Shown: positions 17,748-28,633 of the stretch, one piece after another | How the letters are laid out: every line of letters begins with the position of its first letter | Position numbering within the stretch: position 1 is the first letter of the stretch | Assembly (NCBI GenBank): GCA_021208685.1 | Contig: JAJOJJ010000027.1 | Coordinates: forward strand, 114,802 to 178,801 | Direction: 5' to 3' | Origin: Saccharospirillaceae bacterium | GTDB taxonomy: Bacteria > Pseudomonadota > Gammaproteobacteria > Pseudomonadales > Oceanobacteraceae | DNA length: 64,000 nucleotides | Position numbers and translations under genes: made by a program | Notes under the pieces: generated by a model | The model's database searches: none | What the model was told of the DNA's origin: nothing | What the model saw: the letters and a program-made list of their open reading frames with translations, nothing else

Positions 17748-20246
17748 TCACTCCACCAATTCACGCAGCACCGTCAGCGGTGCGACCTTAACCGTGCGCC
17801 GCATCAGCCACATGCCCGGCAGCGCCAGCATGATTGCGGCCAGCGGAGGTAACCCTAACCACACCCAGCCCAGGCCACTGTATGGCAGCGACAACAATCC
17901 GCGATACAGGCCAAAACAAATCGCCTCCGCGCCAATCAGCGCCAGCAGCGAGGAAATAAAGCCAAGCAAAGCGAACTCGGCTAAATGCCCTCGACGCAGC
18001 ATCGCACGACCCGCGCCCAGAGTGCGCAATACCGCCCCTTCGCGCAGACGCTCCGGCAACGCGGCCACCAAGGACGACAACATCACCAGCAAGGCCGCTA
18101 CCAACACAAACAGAAGAATCAGCTCGACCGCCAGACTGACCTGCTCCAGCAAAGTCTGCACCTGCCCCAGCACCACCTGCATATCCAGCAGGGTAATGCC
18201 CGGGTACTGACGAATCAGCGCGGTCAGCTGTGCCTGCGACTCCGGCGGAACATAAAAGCTGGTGAGATAATTCGCCGGTAGCTGAGCCAGAACATCGGCA
18301 GAAAACATCATGTAGAAATTGGGCGTCATCGACCCCCAGTCAACACTGCGGATACTGCTGACCACGGCACTGAATTCCACCCCGCCAGCACTGAAAGTCA
18401 GGGTATCCCCCAGTCCAACACCCAGCCGCCCGGCCAGACGCTGCTCCAGCGATACCTGACCGCTTTCATCCAACAGTGCCTGCCAGCGGCCTTCTTCAAT
18501 GACATTGGAAGCGGGCAGCTGCTGATCCGACGTCAGCGCCAGATCGCGGTTAATCGCCGGATCATCGGCCACCGCCAGTTCCTGCACACTGACATCATTA
18601 ATACGCAGCAGTCGCCCCGGCACCATCGGGTACAGTTTCTGGCTTTCCAGTCCGGCGTCTTTCAGGGACTGACGGAACTCATCCACTTCATAAGGCTGAA
18701 TATTAATGGCGAACACATTGGGCGCATCGTCCGGCAGGCTCGCCTGCCAGTCGGCCAGCAGATCATTGCGCAGCGCGCCAATGACCAGCATCACCATCAT
18801 GGTCAGGGCAAAAGCGAGAATCTGCCCGGCACTCTGACGGCTGTTACGGCTCAGATGCTGCCAGGCAAAACGCCACATCAGCGGTAAATCACGCTGAGCC
18901 AGCAAGCGGCGCAGAGACTGAATCAGACCGTTCAGCGCCAGCAGCATAATCACCACCAGCAGGCTGCCACCGCCCATCATGCCCAGCGTCATGGGCAGAT
19001 CGCGGGTAAACAAAAACAGCAGCAGGGTCAGCGCCATTAACGCCAGAGAGGTAATCAGCCAGCCCGATAACGGCACCGGCTGCAGTTCACGGCGCAGCAC
19101 CCGCAGCGGCGTCACCCGCGCCAGCGGCAGCAAATAGGGCAACGCAAATCCCAGCAGGGTCAGCACACCGCTGCTGGCCCCCAGCAGCCAGGCCGACCAG
19201 GGCGCCGCCGGTAACGGCTGCGGCACCAGTTCACCCAGCACCGCCAGTAAGCCCGCCTGCAACAAGGCCGCCAGCGCCAGACCGGCCAGCGTTGCCACCA
19301 GCCCCAGCTGCAACAACTGCAAGGCGTAGATATTCCACACCTGCGCCCGCGCCAGACCAAAGGTGCGCATCAGCGCACTGATATCAAAATGGCGGCTGGC
19401 ATAACGCTGGGCACTGATCGCGACCGCAACACTGGCCAGCACGACGGCCAGCATGGCCGCTAAACCCAGATAACGCCGCGCCTTATCGAGGGCATTCGCC
19501 ATCGCCTGATTGCTGTCGGCCAGTGATTCAAATGTCTGATTGGGTGCCAGATCGCGAAACGTCCGCAGCTGCGCCAGCGCCTGTTCATCGCCGAGCAGCA
19601 ACAAGCGCCAGTTCAGACGACTGCCGGCGGCGGTTAACCCACTGCGGTCCAGATCGGCCCAGTTCATCATCAGGCGTGGCGACAGGTTATAAAAATTACC
19701 GCCGCGATCGCTCTCTTCAACGATGACCGCACTGAGGCGCAGGCGGGTCGTGCCCAGCTCCACCTCATCACCCAGCCGGGCATTAAGCAGCGCCAGCAGG
19801 CGCGGCTCCACCCAGGCTTCACCGGCCGCCGGACCTTGTGTCGCATCCAGTGTGACGGCGCTGTCGTCGGCTTGCTCCCGGATGCGCAGAATGCCGCGCA
19901 GCGGATAGCCTTTATCCACCGCTTTGATCGCCGCCAGTGACATATCATCGCCCTTCAGCACGACTGAGGGGAAGGTCAGCGTCTGGCTGGTGCTAAGCCC
20001 CAGCCGCTGCGCCTCTTCCTGCCAGGCCGGGTCAATTTTGCTGGTTGACTGCAGGCGCAGGTCAGCACCCAGCAAGTCGTTGGAACGCGACTGCATCGCC
20101 AGATCGAGACGGGCGCTGAACAGGGCGATTGCGGTGGTGGAGGTGACGGCAATCAGCAGGGCCGCAAGAATCAGCGTCAGCTCACCGCTGCGCGCTTCAC
20201 GCAGCAGCAGGCGCAGCGCCAGCAGCCATTGACGGTACAGCGTCAT
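17748..20246 (-). CDS. ybbP: FtsX-family ABC transporter permease (YbbP-like)
   Basis: About 830 aa, multiple TM and two FtsX-like domains; adjacent to YbbA-like ATPase and TesA. Confidence 0.85.
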   Translation of the reverse strand: MTLYRQWLLALRLLLREARSGELTLILAALLIAVTSTTAIALFSARLDLAMQSRSNDLLGADLRLQSTSKIDPAWQEEAQRLGLSTSQTLTFPSVVLKGDDMSLAAIKAVDKGYPLRGILRIREQADDSAVTLDATQGPAAGEAWVEPRLLALLNARLGDEVELGTTRLRLSAVIVEESDRGGNFYNLSPRLMMNWADLDRSGLTAAGSRLNWRLLLLGDEQALAQLRTFRDLAPNQTFESLADSNQAMANALDKARRYLGLAAMLAVVLASVAVAISAQRYASRHFDISALMRTFGLARAQVWNIYALQLLQLGLVATLAGLALAALLQAGLLAVLGELVPQPLPAAPWSAWLLGASSGVLTLLGFALPYLLPLARVTPLRVLRRELQPVPLSGWLITSLALMALTLLLFLFTRDLPMTLGMMGGGSLLVVIMLLALNGLIQSLRRLLAQRDLPLMWRFAWQHLSRNSRQSAGQILAFALTMMVMLVIGALRNDLLADWQASLPDDAPNVFAINIQPYEVDEFRQSLKDAGLESQKLYPMVPGRLLRINDVSVQELAVADDPAINRDLALTSDQQLPASNVIEEGRWQALLDESGQVSLEQRLAGRLGVGLGDTLTFSAGGVEFSAVVSSIRSVDWGSMTPNFYMMFSADVLAQLPANYLTSFYVPPESQAQLTALIRQYPGITLLDMQVVLGQVQTLLEQVSLAVELILLFVLVAALLVMLSSLVAALPERLREGAVLRTLGAGRAMLRRGHLAEFALLGFISSLLALIGAEAICFGLYRGLLSLPYSGLGWVWLGLPPLAAIMLALPGMWLMRRTVKVAPLTVLRELVE

Positions 20247-20956
20247 AACGCCTCCAGCCGACCGGCGTTCATGTGCACCCGACGCTGGCAACGTTGCGCC
20301 AGACGTTCATCATGAGTCACCAGCACCAGCGTGGTGCCACCGGCCTGATTCAGCTCAAACAACAGATCTTCGATCTGCGCGCCGGTTGTGCGGTCGAGAT
20401 TACCGGTGGGTTCATCGGCAAACAGAATCGCAGGCTTACCGGCAAAGGCGCGGGCAATGGCAACCCGTTGCTGCTCGCCGCCGGACAATTGCGCCGGGTA
20501 GTGCAGCTGCCGCTCGCCCAGCCCCACCTGCGTCAGCAGTTGCCGGGCTTCGTCACGGGCGTTACGCACACCACGGATCTCCAGCGGCAGCATCACGTTT
20601 TCCAATGCGGTCAGGCCCGGCAGCAGCTGAAAGTTCTGGAACACAAAGCTGACACCCTGCGCACGCACCGCCGCACGCTGGTCTTCGTCCAGCGCCCCCA
20701 GCTCATGTCCGAGCAGCTCAACACGGCCTGTGGTGGGTAAATCCAGCCCGGCCATAATCCCCAGCAGGGTTGATTTGCCGCTGCCGGAAGCGCCGACAAT
20801 GGCCACACTCTCACCCGACTTGATCTCAATATTCACAGCCTGCAAGATGGTCAGCCGCTGGGCGCCGGTATCCACCACTTTGCCCAGCTGCTGAATACGG
20901 AGAGAGAAACCGGTGTCTGCTTTTTTACTGTCTGCTTCAGTTATCTGCCGAGCCAT
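20243..20956 (-). CDS. ybbA: ABC transporter ATP-binding protein (YbbA-like)
   Basis: [55 protein letters not shown]; start uncertain (upstream in-frame starts to 21034). Confidence 0.88.
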   Translation of the reverse strand: MARQITEADSKKADTGFSLRIQQLGKVVDTGAQRLTILQAVNIEIKSGESVAIVGASGSGKSTLLGIMAGLDLPTTGRVELLGHELGALDEDQRAAVRAQGVSFVFQNFQLLPGLTALENVMLPLEIRGVRNARDEARQLLTQVGLGERQLHYPAQLSGGEQQRVAIARAFAGKPAILFADEPTGNLDRTTGAQIEDLLFELNQAGGTTLVLVTHDERLAQRCQRRVHMNAGRLEAL

Positions 20957-21617
20957 GCTCAGGCTGCTTACGCCATTGTTGGTCAAAGTACGTCTTCCTT
21001 TGCCGCTGTTAATACTGTTGGCTCTGCCCGTCATTGCTCAGGCAGAGCCGAAGATTCTGATTGTCGGAGACAGCATTAGTGCCGGATTTGGCGTGCCGGT
21101 GCAACAGGGGTGGGTCGCTTTATTACAGGATACCCTGCAACAACGCGTTCCCGGCGTACAGGTGGTGAATGCCAGCATCAGCGGCGACACCACGGGCGGT
21201 GGCCTGACCCGCCTGCCTGCACTGCTGCAGCAACATCAGCCGGATCTGACCATTATCGAGCTGGGGGGCAATGATGGTCTGCGGGGGATTCCGGTAGGCG
21301 TCATCGAACAGAACCTGCAGCGCATGATCATACTTTCCAATCAGGCAAACAGCGACGTTCTCTTACTCGGCATGCAGATTCCGCCTAACTATGGTGCGCG
21401 ATATGCCAGTGCTTTCCATGGCGTATTTGCAACGCTGGCAACGCGACACAACACTCTGCTGCTGCCATTTCTGCTCGATGGCATCGCCACCAGACCAGAA
21501 CTGATGCAGGCCGATGGCATTCACCCGACCAGCGCCGCACAACCGCTGATGCGCGATGCGGTGCTGGAGGTACTGAACGCCTGGCTGGAACCGCGCCTGA
21601 GCAACAACGCCGACTGA
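20913..21617 (+). CDS. tesA: Arylesterase / acyl-CoA thioesterase I (TesA, SGNH hydrolase)
   Basis: ILIVGDSISAGFGV, LGGNDGLRG, DGIHPTSAAQ; GTG 20913 (RBS ggagag) or ATG 20955. Confidence 0.9.
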   Translation: MSAFLLSASVICRAMLRLLTPLLVKVRLPLPLLILLALPVIAQAEPKILIVGDSISAGFGVPVQQGWVALLQDTLQQRVPGVQVVNASISGDTTGGGLTRLPALLQQHQPDLTIIELGGNDGLRGIPVGVIEQNLQRMIILSNQANSDVLLLGMQIPPNYGARYASAFHGVFATLATRHNTLLLPFLLDGIATRPELMQADGIHPTSAAQPLMRDAVLEVLNAWLEPRLSNNAD

Positions 21618-21683
21618 CTTCTATACTCCACTCCTGAGGGGTCAGCCTGCATTTTCAGGCGCTCCGGGTAGCAGGGATAGAGT

Positions 21684-24365
21684 ATGTTCAACCGTATCAG
21701 GCACACACTGAAGGCCATACCGCTGCATCATATCCGCTTGATGTCGGGCGCTTTGCTGTTTGCCGCACTGCTTCTGCTTTACCTGTTTGGCAGCTGGGAG
21801 ACCAACCGCCAGCGAACCCTGACTCAGCTCGAAGCACTGGTTGCCTTAGCCCAAAGCAATACCCGGCTGCTGCAACAGCAACTTCAGCACCAGCTCGCGG
21901 ATCTGCAAACCGATCTGCAGAATCAGCCAGCAGCCGTCGATGGCTTGCAGTGGTTACGCCAGACTCAACAGCCAGGGCCAGCGTTCAGCCATATTGCAAT
22001 GTACGACATCAGCGGCAAGCGGCTTGCCAGTTCCTTTGACAATAACAGCCTGCAGCAAGCCCCACCCGATCTCAGTACCGCAGACCTGGCCCTGTTACGG
22101 GCCCATCAGCCGCGTTTTGTCAGCACCGCTGAAATCAACAAGGGACATTATCTGCCTTACTGCATGCTGATGAAGCAGCAACAGAACAGCCTGATCGTCT
22201 GTCTGCTGACCTCAACCAGCAGCAATGGTTTGCAATGGCAGGCTGCCGGCAGTCTGGAGCATTCCGCGCAGCGCATTATCAACAGCGATGGCGTACTACT
22301 GCTGGCCTCACCACTGCCGGTCAGCCGCCAGCCGATTCTGGGAAAGCGCATCAGTCCGCGGCAGTTCGAAAACCTGAATCTGAACACAGCGGCCTATCGC
22401 GACAACACCATCCGCCATTTCTCCAACCAGACGGAGTTTGATGGTGTTAAGCGCCTGGGGGTTGTCAGTTTTGATGCTCAACTGCAATTACTGCAAATTG
22501 TTTCTCTGCCCATGGCTGCCCTGCTGCGCCTGTGGCTGGAGGATATTATCTGGCCCATGGTGTTTCTGCTGGTGTTGCTGGCTGGTAACTGGCAACTCTA
22601 CCGATACTTACGCAGCAATGCGCAGCAAAAAGAAGCTCGTTACTCGCAGGAAACACGGGCATTAAGCGAAAAAGAGAACATCATCAATATGCTGATGAGC
22701 AATATTCCGGGCAGCATCTATCAGATAAGTCTGCCGGAGCATTTGCTGAATTTTATTACCCATGGTGACCTGCAGATCACCGCAGGTGACGACAACAATC
22801 ACAGCGGACGTCAAAGTCTGCTTACTTATATTCATCCCGATGACCAGGAGCGATATCTGCAGGAAATTGATATCCACAGCAAAAGCAGAACGCCCTATAA
22901 AATCACCTACCGGGTGCGCACCCGGCGACACGAGTTAAAATGGGTTATGGACCGGGGTCAGGTGTTATTTAAGGAACAACAACCCTGCCGTCTTGAAGGT
23001 CTGCTGATTGACATCACAGACCATACATTATCGCAACAGCATGTCGAATATCTGGCTACGCGGGACCCATTAACCGAACTGATTAATCGCTATTATTTTA
23101 ACGACGAATTAATTAACAGCATTGAACGTCTGCAGTCCGGACATGGCAGAATTGCCCTGCTGTTTATTGACCTTGATCGCTTTAAAACCGTCAATGATTC
23201 GCTTGGTCATCAGGTCGGAGACCGTTTACTGAAACTGGTCGCTGACCGCCTGCGCCACCTGATTGATCCACAGCATATGATCGCCCGGCTGGGTGGCGAT
23301 GAATTTATCGTGATGATGAACGATCCGGAAAGTTCGCAGGAGATTGAGCAGCTGGCGGAAAAAATCATCAACAAAGTAAGCCAGACGTTTACACTGGATC
23401 ACTACAAATTATCCACCAGCTGCAGCATTGGTATCAGCGTCTGTCCGGATGATTCCAAAGAATCTTACATATTAATGCGTAATGCCGATACCGCGATGTA
23501 TCAGGCCAAATCCCGCGGCGGAAATTGCTATCAGTTTTATACCGAAGAAATGAACCAGAAAGCCAACTCACGCCTGACGCTGGAAAACGAACTGCGCCGT
23601 GCGGTAAAAAATCAGGAATTTGCGCTGTACTATCAGCCTCAGGTCAGCACCTCTGATAACAAACTGCTGGGGGCAGAAGCATTAATCCGCTGGATACATC
23701 CAACCGCAGGCATCGTATCTCCTGCTGATTTTATTCCTGTCGCAGAAGAAACAGGACTGATACGGGAAATTGGTGACTGGGCCTTAATGGAAGCCTGTAA
23801 ACAATTCCACGAATGGAATAAAGCCTTCTCGCGCGAGCTGACTATTTCCGTGAACGTATCCGTGCGCCAGCTGGATGATGCATTTGTACTGCGCACTCAG
23901 GAAATATTAAATATCAGCGGTCTTGATCCAAAACATCTGGAACTGGAAATCACCGAAAGCCTGCTGCTGGATAATGTTCAGGAAAATCTGAGAATTCTCG
24001 ACAACATCGACAAACTGGGAGTGCGCTTTGCCATGGATGATTTCGGTACCGGTTATTCATCCCTGAGCTATCTGAAACAATTTCCCATCAGCAAGCTGAA
24101 AATTGACCGGGCCTTTATCAACGAAATTAATAATGATCCGGAAGACGAAGCCATTGTCCGCGCCATTATTGCCCTGGCGAAAACACTGAGACTGGATCTG
24201 GTGGCTGAAGGCGTGGAAAACCATCAGCAACTGGCATTACTGCAAGCACTGGCGTGTGACAGTTATCAGGGATACTATTTCAGCAAACCGGTTCCGGCAG
24301 ATGTTTTCCGTGAGTGTTATCTGCAACAGAACCCGCCACAGCAGAAATCCCTGCCGCAACCATAA
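21684..24365 (+). CDS. PAS-GGDEF-EAL membrane protein (c-di-GMP turnover)
   Basis: Two TM regions; RLGGDEFIVMM and GAEALIRW both intact; DDFGTGYSSLSYLK. Confidence 0.92.
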   Translation: MFNRIRHTLKAIPLHHIRLMSGALLFAALLLLYLFGSWETNRQRTLTQLEALVALAQSNTRLLQQQLQHQLADLQTDLQNQPAAVDGLQWLRQTQQPGPAFSHIAMYDISGKRLASSFDNNSLQQAPPDLSTADLALLRAHQPRFVSTAEINKGHYLPYCMLMKQQQNSLIVCLLTSTSSNGLQWQAAGSLEHSAQRIINSDGVLLLASPLPVSRQPILGKRISPRQFENLNLNTAAYRDNTIRHFSNQTEFDGVKRLGVVSFDAQLQLLQIVSLPMAALLRLWLEDIIWPMVFLLVLLAGNWQLYRYLRSNAQQKEARYSQETRALSEKENIINMLMSNIPGSIYQISLPEHLLNFITHGDLQITAGDDNNHSGRQSLLTYIHPDDQERYLQEIDIHSKSRTPYKITYRVRTRRHELKWVMDRGQVLFKEQQPCRLEGLLIDITDHTLSQQHVEYLATRDPLTELINRYYFNDELINSIERLQSGHGRIALLFIDLDRFKTVNDSLGHQVGDRLLKLVADRLRHLIDPQHMIARLGGDEFIVMMNDPESSQEIEQLAEKIINKVSQTFTLDHYKLSTSCSIGISVCPDDSKESYILMRNADTAMYQAKSRGGNCYQFYTEEMNQKANSRLTLENELRRAVKNQEFALYYQPQVSTSDNKLLGAEALIRWIHPTAGIVSPADFIPVAEETGLIREIGDWALMEACKQFHEWNKAFSRELTISVNVSVRQLDDAFVLRTQEILNISGLDPKHLELEITESLLLDNVQENLRILDNIDKLGVRFAMDDFGTGYSSLSYLKQFPISKLKIDRAFINEINNDPEDEAIVRAIIALAKTLRLDLVAEGVENHQQLALLQALACDSYQGYYFSKPVPADVFRECYLQQNPPQQKSLPQP

Positions 24366-24433
24366 ATACTCCCTGCCGGATACAATGTCCGTCAGCGGCA
24401 AGCCGTTTCAGTCATCACGATGAGAATTCCTGT

Positions 24434-25261
24434 ATGGATCAGCACCAGATCAGCAACCAGAGGCTGTACGATACGGCCCTGCAACTCGCGCGTCAGGCCG
24501 GGGAAGCCATTTCCCGGCAGCGGCATCAGCTGGATATTCAGTTTAAACAGGGAACCGAGCTGGTGACGCAAGCCGATGTCGCCGCGGATCAGATCATACG
24601 TGATGGCATTCTCGCCCGCTTTCCGCACCATCAGATTCTGTCTGAAGAACTGAGCCCGGATCATCCGACCGACAGCGAGCATCTGTGGATTATCGACCCG
24701 ATTGATGGCACCGTAAATTACGCTCACCTGCACCCACAGGTGGCGATTTCGATTGCCTACTATCACCACGGCGAAGCGCAGGTGGCCGTCGTGCACAATC
24801 CGTTTATGGGCGAAACATTCAGTGCGATTCACGGTCTCGGAGCCAGGCTGAATGAACGCCCCATTCACTGTGCCGCAACACAGGATATGCGCCGCGCCTT
24901 AATCGCCACCGGCTTTCCTTATGAAAAGCACGACATTCCCAGACTCATGCAACGTCTGCAGGCAGTACTGACACAATGCGCGGATATGCGCCGTCTCGGT
25001 TCGGCCGCGCTCGATATTTGCTGGGTAGCCTGTGGTCGTCTGGATGGTTATTACGAAACGGTCAAACCCTGGGATTTTGCCGCCGCGCAATTAATTGCCC
25101 GCGAAGCCGGCGTGCAGTTTGGGCACATTCATCCACTGGCAGAAGGGTTGAACCCACAACTGATCGGGGAAAATATTCTTCTGGCGGTACCCGCATTATT
25201 CAGCCCATTGCAGCAATTACTGCAACAGGCCGATGCCTTATTCGACCGCCAGAAGGGTTAA
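24434..25261 (+). CDS. Inositol monophosphatase family protein
   Basis: LSEELSPD, WIIDPIDGTVNYAH, GSAALDICWVACGRLDGYYETVKPWDFAAAQLIAREAG. Confidence 0.9.
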   Translation: MDQHQISNQRLYDTALQLARQAGEAISRQRHQLDIQFKQGTELVTQADVAADQIIRDGILARFPHHQILSEELSPDHPTDSEHLWIIDPIDGTVNYAHLHPQVAISIAYYHHGEAQVAVVHNPFMGETFSAIHGLGARLNERPIHCAATQDMRRALIATGFPYEKHDIPRLMQRLQAVLTQCADMRRLGSAALDICWVACGRLDGYYETVKPWDFAAAQLIAREAGVQFGHIHPLAEGLNPQLIGENILLAVPALFSPLQQLLQQADALFDRQKG

Positions 25262-26233
25262 GGCAGCGCTCAGGCGCTTTTGCTCGGCTTCGGAAAAATG
25301 CCGGCTGCGGTAGGTATTCAGCAGTAACTCACGGTCCTGATTCGCCAATCCCTGTAGGGCCAGAGAATCACGGTATTGCTGGTAATCGTGCAGTCTTTGC
25401 TGCCATTGCTGTTGCTGCTGATCGGCTTTTGCCAGCCGCTCTGCGGCCTCTTTGCCAAACTGCTGTTCACGCCAATGCTGAAGATCGGCCACGGATGAGC
25501 CCTGCTCACGCAGTTGCTGTTCCCGCTGTTGCAACGTCAGTATCTGCCGCGTTTCTGCCCGCATCTGCTGCAATTCTTGCGGCAGGCTGCTGTCGAGCGC
25601 TGCCAGCTGCGCCTCATCTGCGCCCTGTGCGCGCAATTGCTGACGCGCCAGTGTGTAGTTATCCATGACCTCATCTGCGTGAAAAAACGCTTCAACCACC
25701 GGCGGCTCAAGCCATTCACGACGCAAACGCTGCTGCCAGGCAACCCGTGCGGCCAGTTCATCCATTCCGGACTGTCCGATCCGCTTTTCGGCCTCACGGT
25801 CGTAATCGCCCAATGCCGCCAGATAGCCCAGATAGTTATCCAGAAGGTTCCCGGCCTGCGAGCGCCCGGGTTCTGTCAAACCGGCAATCTGACTGCGCAT
25901 GATCAGCAGCAGTTCATCAAGCGGCACTTCACCCTGCGCCGACAGATAAAAATCCATCCAGTGACGCAGCTGTATATCAATAACCAGCTGTCCACGGTGA
26001 TCGGTGCGCAGATAACCATCCACACTGGCACCGCGGAAGGTCATCAGCGTTGTGACATCTGGATGCCCCGCCGGCGTTGCCGCACGCGGCTCATTGACGG
26101 AAGACTCCGGGGCGGAAACAGCGGGCTGGTCATGCGCCCGCTGCACCAGATCACCGCCCTGCCAGAAAGACGCCAGCAGGACGACAGCCACTGCCGACAG
26201 TGTTAAGCCTGATACACCGTGACGCGGCTTCAT
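25238..26233 (-). CDS. lifO: Lipase chaperone (LipB/Lif foldase)
   Basis: N-terminal TM anchor, SFRG-like motif TFRGASVDGYLRTD, immediately downstream of lipase. Confidence 0.88.
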   Translation of the reverse strand: MKPRHGVSGLTLSAVAVVLLASFWQGGDLVQRAHDQPAVSAPESSVNEPRAATPAGHPDVTTLMTFRGASVDGYLRTDHRGQLVIDIQLRHWMDFYLSAQGEVPLDELLLIMRSQIAGLTEPGRSQAGNLLDNYLGYLAALGDYDREAEKRIGQSGMDELAARVAWQQRLRREWLEPPVVEAFFHADEVMDNYTLARQQLRAQGADEAQLAALDSSLPQELQQMRAETRQILTLQQREQQLREQGSSVADLQHWREQQFGKEAAERLAKADQQQQQWQQRLHDYQQYRDSLALQGLANQDRELLLNTYRSRHFSEAEQKRLSAALTLLAVE

Positions 26234-26236
26234 GAT

Positions 26237-27178
26237 TTACAACCCAATGTTTTTCAGACGATTGGCGTGGGTACGGAATACCGTCAGCGGATCGGTTTCC
26301 GTCAGATCGTGCAGACCCAGAGTCTGGTTTACTTCATCCAGATGGTTCATGCGGAAATCATCGCGGATGACCATACCCAGACGGCTGGCGCAGGAACCCA
26401 CCAGACCATCGTTTTTCTCCCCGGCCGGGAAGAACAGGCTGGTTGTGCCGGTCAGCAGATCCAGCGGGTCCAGCACATTGGTCAGCGGCTTGGCACCACT
26501 CCAGGAGTAGTAACGCACCCCGTTGTACTGATAAGCCCCTTCGCCACAGGCGGTGGTCGGAATCCCGCCGGGATGCTGCTGATTGAAGGCTGCGGTTTCA
26601 GCAAAGGTCATGGAACGCATGGAGGCCAGAATGTCCTGATCGTAATCACCACCGGACAGGAAGTTAATGGCAACGGCCAGCGCGTTACCCAGTGTTTTGA
26701 TCAGGCCTTCAAATTCTTTCGAACCGTTCGACCAGTCATTAAGGGTTTCAGCCACCGGCGTACCCCGGTTAACGCCGGCAATGGTGGTTACCGAGGCAAT
26801 CAGATCCGGGCGCACAGACGCCACATACCGGGTGGTCGGGCCGCCATGGCTGTGACCAATCAGGTTCACCTTTTCGGCACCGGTAATGGCCAGAATCTGT
26901 TCAATTTGCGGAATCAGCTGCTCGCCACGGATTTCCGGCGAGTTGGAGTTGGAGACGGTGGTAACAAACACCCGCGCGCCATCTTTCTGCAGGGTTTCCG
27001 GAACCTTGTACCAGTAATCAACCCCCAGCAGACTGTCAAAGCCGTACAGACCGTGAGTCAGAACAATGGGGTATTTGGTGGCGGTATAACCACTTTCCGG
27101 CGTTGCCGACATCGCCGACACCTGAGCCGAAAACAGCACGGCAGACAGCGCTGCCACAGAGAGTAATTTGCTTAGCAT
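26237..27178 (-). CDS. lipA: Triacylglycerol lipase (family I)
   Basis: Signal peptide; YPIVLTHGLYGFD, GHSHGGPTTRYVA, NDGLVGSCASRLG. Confidence 0.92.
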   Translation of the reverse strand: MLSKLLSVAALSAVLFSAQVSAMSATPESGYTATKYPIVLTHGLYGFDSLLGVDYWYKVPETLQKDGARVFVTTVSNSNSPEIRGEQLIPQIEQILAITGAEKVNLIGHSHGGPTTRYVASVRPDLIASVTTIAGVNRGTPVAETLNDWSNGSKEFEGLIKTLGNALAVAINFLSGGDYDQDILASMRSMTFAETAAFNQQHPGGIPTTACGEGAYQYNGVRYYSWSGAKPLTNVLDPLDLLTGTTSLFFPAGEKNDGLVGSCASRLGMVIRDDFRMNHLDEVNQTLGLHDLTETDPLTVFRTHANRLKNIGL

Positions 27179-27499
27179 GAGCGTTCCTTGAATTTGTTAT
27201 TGTTGTTGGAAACCGAACGTTCACCCGTAATGCCCGACCGGGAAGGTTCCCTGATACTGCAAAAGCGAACTCAGTGTAGGCCAGCATCACCGGAGCGGTA
27301 GGACTTGACGGGTCAGGCGTGCAAGCCGCGATGATGGTCGAAGACGCCCCTCGCCACACACGACACAATACGCCACCAAAGCTGTTCTTCCGTACCACAA
27401 AGAATGGGCCGAAAACAAAAAGAGAAAACCAAGACCGTTTTTACGATCCGGTTAGCACAGGAAGGCCGGGCTGCGCACAACACGCAACCCGCACAACGA

Positions 27500-28534
27500 T
27501 CAGCGCCAGTAACGCTGCTGCTGCTGATGCAGCTCTTCCGCTTCGCGCAATACGCGCTGAATGATATCCCCGACACTGGGCATATCGTGAATCAGCCCCT
27601 GAGTCTGACCGATAAACTGTACGCCCTGCTGTAAATCGCCATCAAGGGTCGCGGCTTTCAGGCGCGGCACACTGGCACCGAAATAAGCCAGCAATTTAAC
27701 CTTATCCATCATCGCCAGCATGCCGATCATCACTTTCCACACCGGCTGTTTGACCATGCGTGCCGCCCGTGTTGCCTGCCAGCAGGCGAGCAGAAAATTC
27801 ATCGGTTTACGGGTGGCTTTTACTGAGCGTGGCGTGCGCATGACACGGGCGGGAATGCCATCAAAGTTTTTCGAATAAATCGTATCCTGCTCACTGCGGG
27901 CAATAACGGCCTCTTTGGTCGTTTTATGCAGTGGACTTTCTGCGCTGGTAGCAAAGCGCGAGCCCATCGCCACCGCGTCAGCCCCTAACGATAAAGCCGC
28001 CAGCAATCCACGGCCATCAGCAAAGCCACCGGTAGCAATCAACGGAATACGCACTTTATCTGCAATCGCCGGGACCAGTACCAGCGAGGTCACATCGCCG
28101 CCATGGGCTGCCGCTTCATGGCCGGTAACCAGCAACGCATCAGCGCCGATCGCCTGCGCCGACAGCGCATGCTTTTCACTGACCACCGTGGCAATGACTT
28201 TGCCGCCATATTCATGAGCACGTTTCACCAGCCAGTCACCTTTTCCCAGCGAAAAGTTGATGACCGGAACCTTCTCATCCAGCGCCACCTCGGCATTTTC
28301 TTTTGCGCCCGGCATCAGCAGGGTTACGCCGATACCAAACGGCTTGTCGGTCAGCTCACGGATGCGCTGAATAGCCGCACGGGTTTCACTGACCGTCAGC
28401 GGACCACTGGCCAGAATGCCCAAACCACCGGCATTGGATACCGCCGCCACCAGCTCCGGGGTAGAAATCCAGCTCATGCCCGGCAGCAACAAAGGATGTT
28501 CAATACCCAGCAGTTCTGTAATACGCGTTTTCAT
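27500..28534 (-). CDS. Nitronate monooxygenase / 2-nitropropane dioxygenase family
   Basis: MSWISTPELVAAVSNAGGLGILASG, GHEAAAHGGD, PLIATGGFADGRGLLAALSLGADAVAMGSRF. Confidence 0.92.
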   Translation of the reverse strand: MKTRITELLGIEHPLLLPGMSWISTPELVAAVSNAGGLGILASGPLTVSETRAAIQRIRELTDKPFGIGVTLLMPGAKENAEVALDEKVPVINFSLGKGDWLVKRAHEYGGKVIATVVSEKHALSAQAIGADALLVTGHEAAAHGGDVTSLVLVPAIADKVRIPLIATGGFADGRGLLAALSLGADAVAMGSRFATSAESPLHKTTKEAVIARSEQDTIYSKNFDGIPARVMRTPRSVKATRKPMNFLLACWQATRAARMVKQPVWKVMIGMLAMMDKVKLLAYFGASVPRLKAATLDGDLQQGVQFIGQTQGLIHDMPSVGDIIQRVLREAEELHQQQQRYWR

Positions 28535-28633
28535 AACCAGATCCGGAAATATAAAAACACGCATTCTAATGCCAGACCCGCCAACTGGCGACCGGCACAG
28601 AAAAGCCAATAACATGATCGGAAGAAAGAAAAT

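Noticed and set aside
26219-27166. 315-aa plus-strand ORF
   Set aside because: Mirror of the lipase gene; the lipase frame has a clear signal peptide and catalytic motifs.
27036-27576. Minus-strand ORFs in and near the lipase promoter region
   Set aside because: Low-complexity translations without recognisable domains or RBS; probably non-coding.
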